Source: Eubacterium sp. (GTDB taxonomy: Bacteria; Bacillota; Clostridia; Lachnospirales; Lachnospiraceae). Taken from it: a stretch of 34,163 nucleotides of DNA. Of this stretch, positions 1 to 10,900 are shown piece by piece. Below the pieces are notes generated by a model, which was not told where the DNA came from, did not search any database, and saw nothing but the letters and a program-made list of their open reading frames with translations. Both the position numbers and the translations under genes were made by a program. Positions within the stretch are counted from its first letter, which is position 1. Each line of letters begins with the position of its first letter. The stretch spans positions 1 through 34,163 of the forward strand of contig JAAWJJ010000042.1 in NCBI GenBank assembly GCA_022796875.1, in the 5' to 3' direction.

Positions 1-13
1 ACAAAAATGTTGC

Positions 14-293
14 CGGAACATTTTACCGCCGATGTTTTCAGGCAGACGGCACAAAACAGGATGGACTGTCCTTGTGCAGGAAAATGAGAGGCTCTTACTT
101 CCGCCGTTTTCAGACAGCAATTTGGGGACAGGGATGTCCCCAAAAGTCCGAATACGCCCGGACGGCGTATCGAGGACGGTTGCGTCAGAAATCGTAAAAT
201 GTTCCGGCGGGATTAGAGCCTCCATGTGACGGAACAGGCAGGACAACATGTTTTGTGCCGTCTGCCGTCCGGAACCATGCAGTAAATGTTCCG
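14..293. repeat. MITE-like non-coding element with 45-bp imperfect terminal inverted repeats
   Basis: The left arm (14-58) and the reverse complement of the right arm (249-293) are both 45 nt long. They share their first 10 bases (CGGAACATTT) and their last 18 bases (GGCAGACGGCACAAAACA). Inside is a perfect 10-bp hairpin (121-130 with 135-144, loop GGGA). There is also a 14-base inverted match, GCCGGAACATTTTA at 12-25 against 195-208. No convincing coding frame or transposase is present. The size (280 bp) and structure suggest a miniature inverted-repeat element or a folded non-coding RNA. A target-site duplication was not demonstrated. Confidence 0.5.
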
Positions 294-428
294 ATAATAT
301 CTTTTATATCCTCTGTTTCAACTTTACAAAAATCATTTTGCAAAAGAAACATCCGAACGGTCAATCTTTTCCCACCCGTAAAAAATAACTTTTATCACCG
401 CAATGTGCTAAAGTAATAAAGAAAACAG

Positions 429-457
429 TTGCTATTTACAATATTTCATACTAAAAT
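429..457 (+). promoter_or_regulatory. Candidate sigma-A promoter of gdhA
   Basis: TTGCTA (429-434), a 17-bp spacer and TAAAAT (452-457) lie about 45 bp upstream of the gdhA start. The surrounding 294-502 stretch is AT-rich and shows no gene. The gdhA ribosome site is the AGGAG just before 503. Confidence 0.45.
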
Positions 458-475
458 AATATTTGGAAAAAATAA

Positions 476-1837
<1,362 letters not shown>

Positions 1838-1880
1838 TTGACACTTCATTTAAAACAAAACACACTATAATACAGCATGA

Positions 1881-1916
1881 AAAAAGCTGCCGGTCCGCAT
1901 GGGCCTGCAGCTTTTT
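1881..1916. terminator. Bidirectional intrinsic terminator between gdhA and the surface operon
   Basis: A 10-bp stem (AAAAAGCTGC at 1881-1890 with GCAGCTTTTT at 1907-1916) is extended inward by a G/C stem with one G-U pair. It is flanked by A- and T-runs, so it can end gdhA on the plus strand and the leucine-rich-repeat gene on the minus strand. Confidence 0.85.
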
Positions 1917-1991
1917 CTATAACTAATACTCTGTTTCTACAACTGATTTTTTTGATTCTTTCATCCAAGTTCTGTTTCTGCAAATGTTTTA

Positions 1992-3743
1992 TTATCTCAC
2001 AACTTTCCGTTTCTTCACAACGATGAAATACGCGCCTGCCGCCGCCAGCGCCAGAACGAGAAACAGCCGGTAATCGAATACTCCTGTTTTCGGCGTGCCG
2101 TCTTTGACGTGGATTCCTTCATTCAGTCCCACATAATCCGAGCAGTGGTTCTGGCTCACGATCAGATATCCGTCTGCGCCCACCGTTCCACTGGAAACAT
2201 TTACTAACGTCCCTTCCTCGCATGTATAATAATACAAAGTCGTTCCGCTGTACCGTGTCCCGATCGGTATGTAAACGTAGGCTGTCGCCGGAAATTCTCC
2301 ATCATAATAAAATCCAAGTTCAAATGCGAAATTATTCTCATTCATTTCCGCCGCATCTATCGTACGTCTGTCATATTTTAAAATAAGCCTTACCCTGAAA
2401 TCATACCCTTCGATGCCGTCTACCAGTTTCATGGAACCGCGCGCAAATTTGATACAGATACCGTCTTCCGTTTCGAAACTGATATTGTATGTCTGGTTGG
2501 TACGGATAATCTCTTCCATTTCCGCTGTCGTAAACGGTTCCTGGTCATTTGCAACCTTGATCGTCTTTGTCGGAATCGAATCGTCAATACCTTTCGGCGC
2601 TTCCGGTTCCACTTTTCCTGTGGTTGAAGACTTCCTGACGCCTCCCGCCGATACGGTACCGGTGCTTACCGTTGCGTTTCCTGTCGTTATCGGAGCCGCC
2701 GGCGCTGGAGCTGCCGGTTCCGGGGCTGCCGGTGTCGGAGTAACCGGGTCATCGCCCGGATCCTCTTCTGGGTCATCGCCCGGATCCTCTGTCGGCTCCT
2801 CCTCTCCGCCGTCCGTTGCTTCAAACGGAATCCCTGCCGAATCCGCGAATACCTGCGCCGGAGAACCGCTGCTTCCACGAATCAGCGAAACGGACCAGCC
2901 GGACTGGCTGCCGATCGAACTGACCGTTTCCGGAATCAGGATTGTCCCGACAGAACTGTTTGAAAATGCACCTGCTTCAATAGCGGTTACGGATCCAGGA
3001 ATTTCGATCGAAGAAATATGCGTACAGCCGTCCAGCGCTCCCGATGCGATCGATACCACTGAAGACGGAATACTTAAGCTGCTTTTTCCCTGCGGGCAAA
3101 ACAGCAATCTCGTCATGGATGCGTTATATAAACAGCCGTCGCTGCTGGAATAATTTCCGCCTGCGGCTGAAACCGACGTCAGATTGGAACACCCGGAAAA
3201 CGCGGACAGGTTAATCGTCGCCATACTTGCCGGAACGCTTACGCTCGACAGGTTGACACAATTCGCAAATGCGTTTGCGCCGACTGCCGTCGTTCCCTCC
3301 GGTATGGAAAAACTGGTCAGTGCATTACAGCCGGAAAAAGCAGAATCCGGTAATGTCCTGCTTCCGTATGATACGGAACTCAGCGAACTGCAGCCGGAAA
3401 AAGCCGCTCCTCCGATCGCCGATACAGTCCCGCTCACGGAAAGGGAACCCATATTTACACAATTGGCAAACGCGCCTCCGCCAATGTGCGTTACCCCGTC
3501 CGGAATCACCACGCTGGTAATCGAAGCATTTCCGTTAAATACATTGTCCGCGATCTGTGTCACTCCGGCCGGAATCGTAATATCCCCGCCCGGACCGGCA
3601 TAAGCTACCAGAACGCCGTCCGCACTAATCTCGAATCCGTTCTCGTCGGCTGCCAGCACATTCATCTGCGGCATGGCAAACATAAATACGAACAAAAATG
3701 TCATAATTACTGACAACTTCTTTTTTCCTGCTTTTTTTAGCAT
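1992..3743 (-). CDS. BspA-like leucine-rich-repeat surface protein with a TPKTG sorting signal
   Basis: Encodes about 583 residues, starting at the ATG at 3743 behind AGAGGTGA; a GTG at 3752 is inside that ribosome site. A signal peptide (roughly residues 1-33) is followed by LRR_5/BspA-type repeats to about residue 300. Next come an Asp/Glu/Pro/Ala-rich linker with repeated DPGDDP and a beta-rich domain of unknown function. The end is a cell-wall sorting region: TPKTG (550-554), a hydrophobic segment and a KKRK tail. The motif resembles the (S/N)PxTG signals used by clostridial class B sortases rather than LPxTG. It is the last gene of the operon after the sortase, so it is probably that enzyme's substrate. 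BspA-like proteins often bind host proteins or other bacteria; the ligand here is unknown. Confidence 0.88.
   Translation of the reverse strand: MLKKAGKKKLSVIMTFLFVFMFAMPQMNVLAADENGFEISADGVLVAYAGPGGDITIPAGVTQIADNVFNGNASITSVVIPDGVTHIGGGAFANCVNMGSLSVSGTVSAIGGAAFSGCSSLSSVSYGSRTLPDSAFSGCNALTSFSIPEGTTAVGANAFANCVNLSSVSVPASMATINLSAFSGCSNLTSVSAAGGNYSSSDGCLYNASMTRLLFCPQGKSSLSIPSSVVSIASGALDGCTHISSIEIPGSVTAIEAGAFSNSSVGTILIPETVSSIGSQSGWSVSLIRGSSGSPAQVFADSAGIPFEATDGGEEEPTEDPGDDPEEDPGDDPVTPTPAAPEPAAPAPAAPITTGNATVSTGTVSAGGVRKSSTTGKVEPEAPKGIDDSIPTKTIKVANDQEPFTTAEMEEIIRTNQTYNISFETEDGICIKFARGSMKLVDGIEGYDFRVRLILKYDRRTIDAAEMNENNFAFELGFYYDGEFPATAYVYIPIGTRYSGTTLYYYTCEEGTLVNVSSGTVGADGYLIVSQNHCSDYVGLNEGIHVKDGTPKTGVFDYRLFLVLALAAAGAYFIVVKKRKVVR
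2746..2790. repeat. Short tandem repeat encoding the DPGDDP linker
   Basis: A 21-base unit beginning GGGTCATCGCCCGGATC occurs exactly twice (2746-2766 and 2770-2790, period 24 bp). It encodes the repeated acidic/proline spacer of the leucine-rich-repeat protein. The linker could change length by slippage or recombination. Confidence 0.7.
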
Positions 3744-3803
3744 GACTGTCACCTCTTACTGATTCTTCTGTTTTCAGCCGCCTTTTACCGACTGACTGTG
3801 ACT

Positions 3804-4934
3804 TTAACTTACTTTCTTTGCCAATACAAACATCCTGCCGTCTTCAGTATAACTGTTGCAGGTCGATAACGTCAACAGTTCATCCCCAAAAGAAATATCC
3901 ATCGGGCCGTATACCGACAATGCATTGATGTTTGCCAGATAATCCTGAAACTCTTCTTCCGTTTCAGCATCCAGGAAGTTGTAATACCGGAACGTCGATT
4001 CATCCTGGTATTCCACTTCCGACAGTCCAACACCCACTACCTGATAGACTGCCTTTTCATATATTGTATCAAACTTTATCGTTGAATGGGAATAAAAATA
4101 TTCTTCTTCCAGATAATTTTTTAAAGTCCCGAACATTTCACCGCTTTTCATGTTGTGCCCGTATATGATCAGGTTGGTATCGCGGTTCACTACCTGGTTG
4201 TTTCCATCCAGAAACAAAGTCCCATTATGATCGTTATTTTTCTCAAAGCTGTGCGTCAGATAATAAGAATTATCCCCGGCCACCTGCATCACAGGATAAT
4301 TGACGGCGGTTCCCTCTATCTCCAGCCAGCCGATAAAATCCGTATTTTGCGCGTGAATACTTTCATACTCCGGGAGTATCGTCAGATTCTGCGCGGTTTC
4401 CTCCTGTTCCGTTTCCTGTGTGCCGTCCGATTCTGTTTCTTCCTGGCTGCCGTTCTCCTCCGTTTCAGGAAGAGCAAACGGAGCATTATAACTGTCTGCG
4501 AAATTTTTCTCCGCTTCTGCTTTTTGTGCCTGTAATTGTTCTAACTGCCTGGCATTCCGTATGCTGCGTACTTCTCCGGAAATAAAAATGAAAAAACATA
4601 CTGCCGCCGCGATAATCAGTACGGCTCCTGTCACCAGCCTGGCTTTACTGTTCGGACCGGTTCCGGATTCCAGTTCCGTTTTGTCTGCCGACAGCTTCTT
4701 TGTGTTTTTTGCAACAATATCGGAAATGTAAAAGAAAAACCCATCTCCTATCTTCCCTTTAAAACGGATCTTTCCGTTCCGAATCAGCCGGTATAAACCG
4801 ACTGATTCGTCCGGATTCTGAATATCTATTTCCTGGATGATGTTCTGGATCTGATTTACATCTTCCAGTCCGTCTAAATATTCTTCATAAGTGTCAAACT
4901 CGTATTGTCCTATACGGTATTTCTTTTTATCCAT
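3804..4934 (-). CDS. srtB: Class B sortase with an N-terminal cytoplasmic domain
   Basis: A 376-residue membrane transpeptidase that joins sorting-signal proteins to peptidoglycan. The catalytic set is visible: H260 in IIYGHNMKSG, C359 in TLSTC and R367 in GRMFVL, with the class B spacing. One transmembrane segment (about 99-120) is followed by a coiled, acidic Glu/Thr-rich stalk (about 125-182) and the catalytic domain (from about 185). Residues 1-80 form a soluble domain predicted to sit inside the cell, where a minimal SrtB would begin with its membrane anchor. The gene starts 14 bp after the giant protein's stop and lies 60 bp before the leucine-rich-repeat gene, so the three probably share one transcript. 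The ribosome site is weak, which fits translational coupling. Confidence 0.93.
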   Translation of the reverse strand: MDKKKYRIGQYEFDTYEEYLDGLEDVNQIQNIIQEIDIQNPDESVGLYRLIRNGKIRFKGKIGDGFFFYISDIVAKNTKKLSADKTELESGTGPNSKARLVTGAVLIIAAAVCFFIFISGEVRSIRNARQLEQLQAQKAEAEKNFADSYNAPFALPETEENGSQEETESDGTQETEQEETAQNLTILPEYESIHAQNTDFIGWLEIEGTAVNYPVMQVAGDNSYYLTHSFEKNNDHNGTLFLDGNNQVVNRDTNLIIYGHNMKSGEMFGTLKNYLEEEYFYSHSTIKFDTIYEKAVYQVVGVGLSEVEYQDESTFRYYNFLDAETEEEFQDYLANINALSVYGPMDISFGDELLTLSTCNSYTEDGRMFVLAKKVS

Positions 4935-4948
4935 ACGCTTTCTTCATC

Positions 4949-7900
4949 TTACCTTGACGTAACCTGATTTGGTGTGGAAAATGCACCATAAATATATTTT
5001 CCGCCTGATTTTTTATAAGCGCGGACTTTATAATAGTAGACTCCTCCGGATGCCGCTCTTCTGTCCGTATAACTCCGCTTAGATGAAGAAGTTACTGTTG
5101 CAATTTTTCTGTAACCGCTGTTCCTTTTTACAGAACGGTATACCTGATAACCGCTTCCGCTCACCTTATTCCATTTGACAACAACCGTATTCACCGCATT
5201 GGACGACAATGTTGTTTTCACGGCTTTCGGCGCCGTCGTTGCCGTCACCGTATTGGAAAACGCGCCGTAATATTTTTTGCCGCCCTGTTTAATATATGCC
5301 CTGACGCGGTATTTGTAAACGGAGCCGTTTTTCAGCTTTTTGATGGTTACGGAATTTTTATTCTTTGTTACCGTCGCCACTTTCTTCTTCAAATTCGAAG
5401 TATATACTTCATATCCGCTTGCTTTTGCTACTTTTGTCCATTTTAACGTAACAGAGTTCCTTTTTGAAGAGGAAAGTTTTAGATTTTTTGTCTGTTGGAC
5501 AATAATATTAAAATAAATCTTCTTCGTGCCGGTGAAATTGCCTTCTCCGCGGACGGTCACCGTCGCTTTTCCGAGTTTTTTATTATTCGAGTAAGTGACC
5601 GAATAATCGGATCCCGGAATCATTTTCTTACTTCCGTTTTTCGCAGTCACCATCGGCCGGATTTCCGAACCGGTATATACCGCGCTCTTTGGAATGGAAA
5701 TCGCGCAATTGTTGACGTTTTTCTTCACAATTGTGAACGGCGGCGTCAGCAATCCGCTGTAATTTCCTATTCCGTTAATGACTACCCAACCGGTTCCGGC
5801 GTTAATATTGTTAAAATACTGTATCGTATAGTCTTTATTCAGGGTGAGGACTCTTCCGTTCGCATCCCTTACTACGATTGACGGTTTAATCTGGGAACCG
5901 GTATAAGTATATCGGCTTGCAATCCCGCTTACCCGGGCGTTTGCAATACTCGTCGCATCGCCGCCTGACGAACCGCCTCCGTTGGAAAGAATTGTAAACG
6001 CTTTATTCACCGTACCGCTGTAATTGCCTCTGCCGGTGATCGTTGCTGTTGCCGTACCTGCTTTTACATTGTTCTTATAACCAACTACATAATCGGTACC
6101 ACCGACCAGTTCCCTGCCGTTTACTTTTACAATTGCGGACGGTGTTTTTGCCTTGCCGTCATAAGTATAAGCAGTCTGCGAAAGCACCACGTCGTTATCA
6201 TGAATCACTGCTGGAGTGATTGTAAACGGTTTCTCCAACTCGTTGGTGTACTCACCCGCCCCAGTAACGACTGCGTATGCCGTACCTGCTTTTACATTGT
6301 TCCGGTATTCCAGCGTATAATCGGTACCCTCAGTCAATGTCACGCCGTCCACGATTACCGTAACTCCCGGCGTCTTCGCCGTGCCGTCATATACGTATTC
6401 GGTCGGATCAAGCGTAATATTCTCTTCCCATATAATCTTCTTGGTCGGATCAATCTTGCCCATCACGATTTGGAAATTCACGGTTCTTGTGCCGCTGTAA
6501 TTTCCTTTTCCGGTAATTGTTGCCGTCGCCGTGCCGATCTCTGTATTATCGCTGTATTCGATATCATAATCAACGCCTTTGGTCAGAGTCTTCGCAACCC
6601 TGCCACCGGAAACTCCGAGCCAGGTGACCTGTACGTCAGGTTCCACCGGTTTGGCTGTATATTCCTGATCCGGGATACTGCCGACGGATGCAAATCCTCC
6701 GCTGATATCTCCGATAATATTGAAAGTGATCGATGCCGTACCGGAAACATTATCCGTTGTATTCACATTAGCGTTAATATCCACAGACGCCTGCCCCGGT
6801 TCAATATTGTTCCGGTAAGCACCGATGCTGTACTGGCTTGCATCCAGAGGAATCCACCTTGCTCCATTCCAATATACAAGCTGGTGCCCCGGCAGCGGAG
6901 TAATCGGACTGCCGGTATACGGTAAACCGTCATCCAAACCGGAAATTGACACATTACCTGTGCTGATGACAATCGACTGGTTCGGATCGTCCGGATTGTC
7001 CGGAGCATTGCTCGAAACCTTAAACGTGGCTTCAAACGAACCGGTATAATTGTCCCCTAATGCTCGGATCGTAATCTTTGCCGTAGAACCGTCTTCTATA
7101 TTATCTTCAATGCTGACGATCTCATAATCTTTCCCCTCCGTCAACGGAATGGACTGTTTGGACGCCGTATTCCAGAATACGTTGATATTCTTCGGTATCA
7201 CCGGATTGCCGGTATATTTCTGATCCGGTATCGGGTCGACCGCAACCCCGCATCCGGATAGTTTGCTGCCGAAGTTACCGATAATGCGGAACGTTTTTGT
7301 AACGGAACCCTCATAACGGTCCACTCCGGTAATCACGATTCTCGCCGTGCCGACTTCCGTATTGTTGAAATATTCCAGTTTGTAATCCGTTCCCTGGCGC
7401 AGCGCATACTGGTTGCCGGATTCGTCGGTGAACATTACGCTCAGTCCGTTAATCGTCTGCGGCCTGCCGGTAAAGTAATAGGTTGATTCCAGTCCTCCTA
7501 ATTCAATATTACCGTCGTTGATCGGTTTTATTTTTACAATATTAAACGTTTTTGTAATCCTGCCAGTGTAATTGCCCTTGCCCTCAATGATTGCAATCGG
7601 AAGCGTGGAAGGCCTTGTCGGGTCGCTGACTTCTACGTTCCGCTCATAGCTGACCGTGTAGTCTTTATCTTTGACCAGACGTGTTTCCCCGCCGCCTTTC
7701 GTCTTCTTCCAGTACACTTCCACATCCGGTTCGAGCGGCTCGCCGGTATAGAACTGGTCAGTAATATTGCGTACTTCCACACGGTTCGGCTCTTCCAGGC
7801 TGCCCTGGATATTAAACGTTCTCGTAATGCTGCCGTAATATGCGGAATTTTCCGTCGCGGAAATCGTAGCGGTGATTTCTCCCGGGTCGACCGGAGGATT

Positions 7901-10900
7901 ATCCGGGGAATATGTGATTTCATAATCGGCGCCTTCCCTTAACGGAGTGCCGCCGTCATACCTCACGTCCACCGACGTCGTAATTTCCTGTCCGTCATAC
8001 GTCTGTGTCGTCCCGAAAATCTGCGGCGGATTTTCCACTACGGTGATCTTGCCGCCGTTTTCGCTTTCCGCAAACTTGTATTTTACATTGTAGATCAGAT
8101 CGTATTCACCGGTATAATTTCCGAGCCCTACGAACCGATACGTATTACGCCCTGCCTGCAGTCCGTTTAAACAAACATATTCGATCCGGTAATCTGTACC
8201 AAGCACCATATTGCTTCCAGATTTTTCCTGGTCGTTCAATTCAAAGATAGACTGCTGCGCATAAATCTGATCGGATACAAATGGATTCACCGTAACGTTT
8301 ATATTATTATTAATACAATAAATCTTCCGTCCCGGATTGTTCGGATCCTCTATCTCAATCACCGTCGTCGGACTGGTGTCTTCCAAAACCAATATCGCCC
8401 GGAAAAACTCCATGCCGACCACTTCAATATTATTCAGCTCACCCTCGTCGTTGACTAACGGTTTCGGCTCAATCGTAAACGGTATCCGCGCCGTTCCTTT
8501 AAAACCGGCTCCCTCAATACTCTCCACAACAATCATTGCCGTTGTGGAATGTGCGTTGACCCTGTCGCCCTCATATCGCAGCGTGTAGTGTTCGTCTTTC
8601 ACCAGGCGTTCGCCGTTATACGTAATCACCGGTTCCGGAGCCTGCCGTTTTCCGTTGTACACTACCGTCAGGGAATTTTTATCAATATTGTATCCGGAAT
8701 CCGGATCTTGCATGATGCTCAGGTCATTTTCCACGATCCGGAACGTTATGTCTTTCTCACCGACAACATCTTTTGCCTGAGGTCCCGTTGCCGGAACGAT
8801 ATGCACGGACGCTACGGTATTATCTTTCGAAAGAATCGTATTGTTTTTGTACCCGGCTTCATCCACCAGATAATGCGTGCCCGGAATCAGTATCTGAGTG
8901 CCCATTTTCACCTGGAAACCGGTTCCATTTGTCGCAGCAATATCGGCGTCCGTTCCGAGCGCCACAGGCCTTACCCCGTTCGCTCCCGGTACGTACAGAT
9001 AATCCGGCCGTGTGGTTGCCTCCGGCTGCCCTTCTTTATACCATACGATCGTAGCCGCGCTCAGGTCATACTGAATCGTATAAATAGCGGTTGCTGTACC
9101 TGTAAAATTGCTTCCCGGCACCGCCTTAATCGTCATATTATGTTCGCCTATTTCGCCGTCATCGTCAGGCGGAAGTTCTATCGTATAATCGGTTCCGTAT
9201 TTCAGCACCCGCCGGGTTCCCGTTGACGAAATAAATACCAGTTCCGGCTTTAAAGTGGCGTCGTTGCCGCCTACCGTCGCCTTATCCCCGGTATAAGCCA
9301 TCAGCGTATTCGCAGGAATCTGCACTTTGGCAGGATTGCTTATGTCTACCGGTGTAATCTCAAAAGTTTTGGTAATCTCCGTTGCGCCGCCGGCGTAACC
9401 CTTTTTCGGCGTTACTTTCACGGTTGCCGTACCGACATTGAGATTGTTTTCCCATTTGGTATCGTAATAATCGCCCGATACCAGTTTATTCCCCGGTTTA
9501 AATATCTGGAAAGGCGGCTCTAACGCCTCCCCTGTATACTCAACCGTAACATGATCCTGATCCGGCAGAGGAATCCCGTCGTTATTGACAAATACGATCT
9601 CGGCGTCGTCAAAATTGTTTTCCTCAATCTTAAAATTCAGCGTGATCGTACCCATATAGTTGTTGCTGATGCCCTGAATCACCATGCTGCCTGAGCCTAC
9701 GTCCTTGTTCGCTCCAAGAGTCACTGTAAAATCATTGCCTCTGACCAGTTCCTTTGTGCCGCCTCCCGGCGGTGTATATCGGATAATATTGATATTCGGT
9801 TCAATCTGGCTTCCGGTATAAAGCTTCTCACTAATATTACAGGAAGCCGTATGCGCCGTCAGGTTTATTTTGGCATCCGTTTCGTCCGCTGTCTGGCCGT
9901 CCACCGTAAGCGCTCCGTTTTCAATCGTAATCTGCTGTCCGTCTACTGCCATCTCAAATTTTCCCTGATCCCTGTCCGGTACCAGATTATATTTAATACG
10001 GAACTGATACAACGTATCCAGTGTTCCGGTATAGTTATTCTTACCCGTAATCTTCGCCATACACAGTCCAGGACCAGTCAGCTCTTCGCCGTCCATCACA
10101 TAATCTTTGCCCGGCTCTAACGGCTTCTCCCTCGGCCTGGTCACGTCCGTTGTGAAGTCCACTTTCACTTCGGCGTTTACAACGATCGGAACGCCGGTAT
10201 ACGGCTGATCCGGTATTGCCTCATGTTCAAATTTCACCCTGTTGCTGTGAGCTTTCAGATCGAAAGGCTTAATTTCAAAATAGTAATAAAACTCGCCTTC
10301 ATAATTACTGCTGGCCGGGCAGGTAATTTTCACGTACGGCACTCCCGGATAAAGCGTTGTGCTTACCTCGCCTATGTGTTTCACTGCCTCAGGATCGCTG
10401 GCATCGCCGGGATCGTCCGCATTTTTCGGAAATGCGTCAATATTCGGATTCGTCGTCGGATCTTCATCCGTATCGCTTCCCGGAGGAGCAATCACAATTG
10501 CCGGAGCCGTGCCCGTTGTCCGAAGCTCCGTCCTTTTTCCTGCGGCATCTGTATAATATACTTTTGGCAGGATCGACTGCCTGAGTCCGTTATACTCTGC
10601 GGTTCCCGTCCACTCGACTTCCACACGGTCCATATTGGCCAGAAGATCTATCTTTCTGACTTTATAGTTTATTTCCCGTGTTCCCGTATAATTTCCTTTT
10701 CCGGTAATCTCTATCGTCTTTGTTCCGGCGCTAAGATGGTAATCCATCGGATTTTTTGTCGCCAGGCTGAAATCATCGGTGCCCAACGCCAACCGGTCGT
10801 TGCCTGTTCCTGCTCCGTCCGGATAAAAATAAACGTTTCTTACTATAGAATTTTCCGCAATCTGCAGACCCGTAAACTCTATGGACGTCCAGGTGTTTTG

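Noticed and set aside
2413-3153. Long plus-strand open frame (246 codons) opposite the leucine-rich-repeat gene
   Set aside because: Low-complexity Ser/Gly/Val composition that mirrors the antisense of the linker and repeats; no ribosome site and no recognisable domain.
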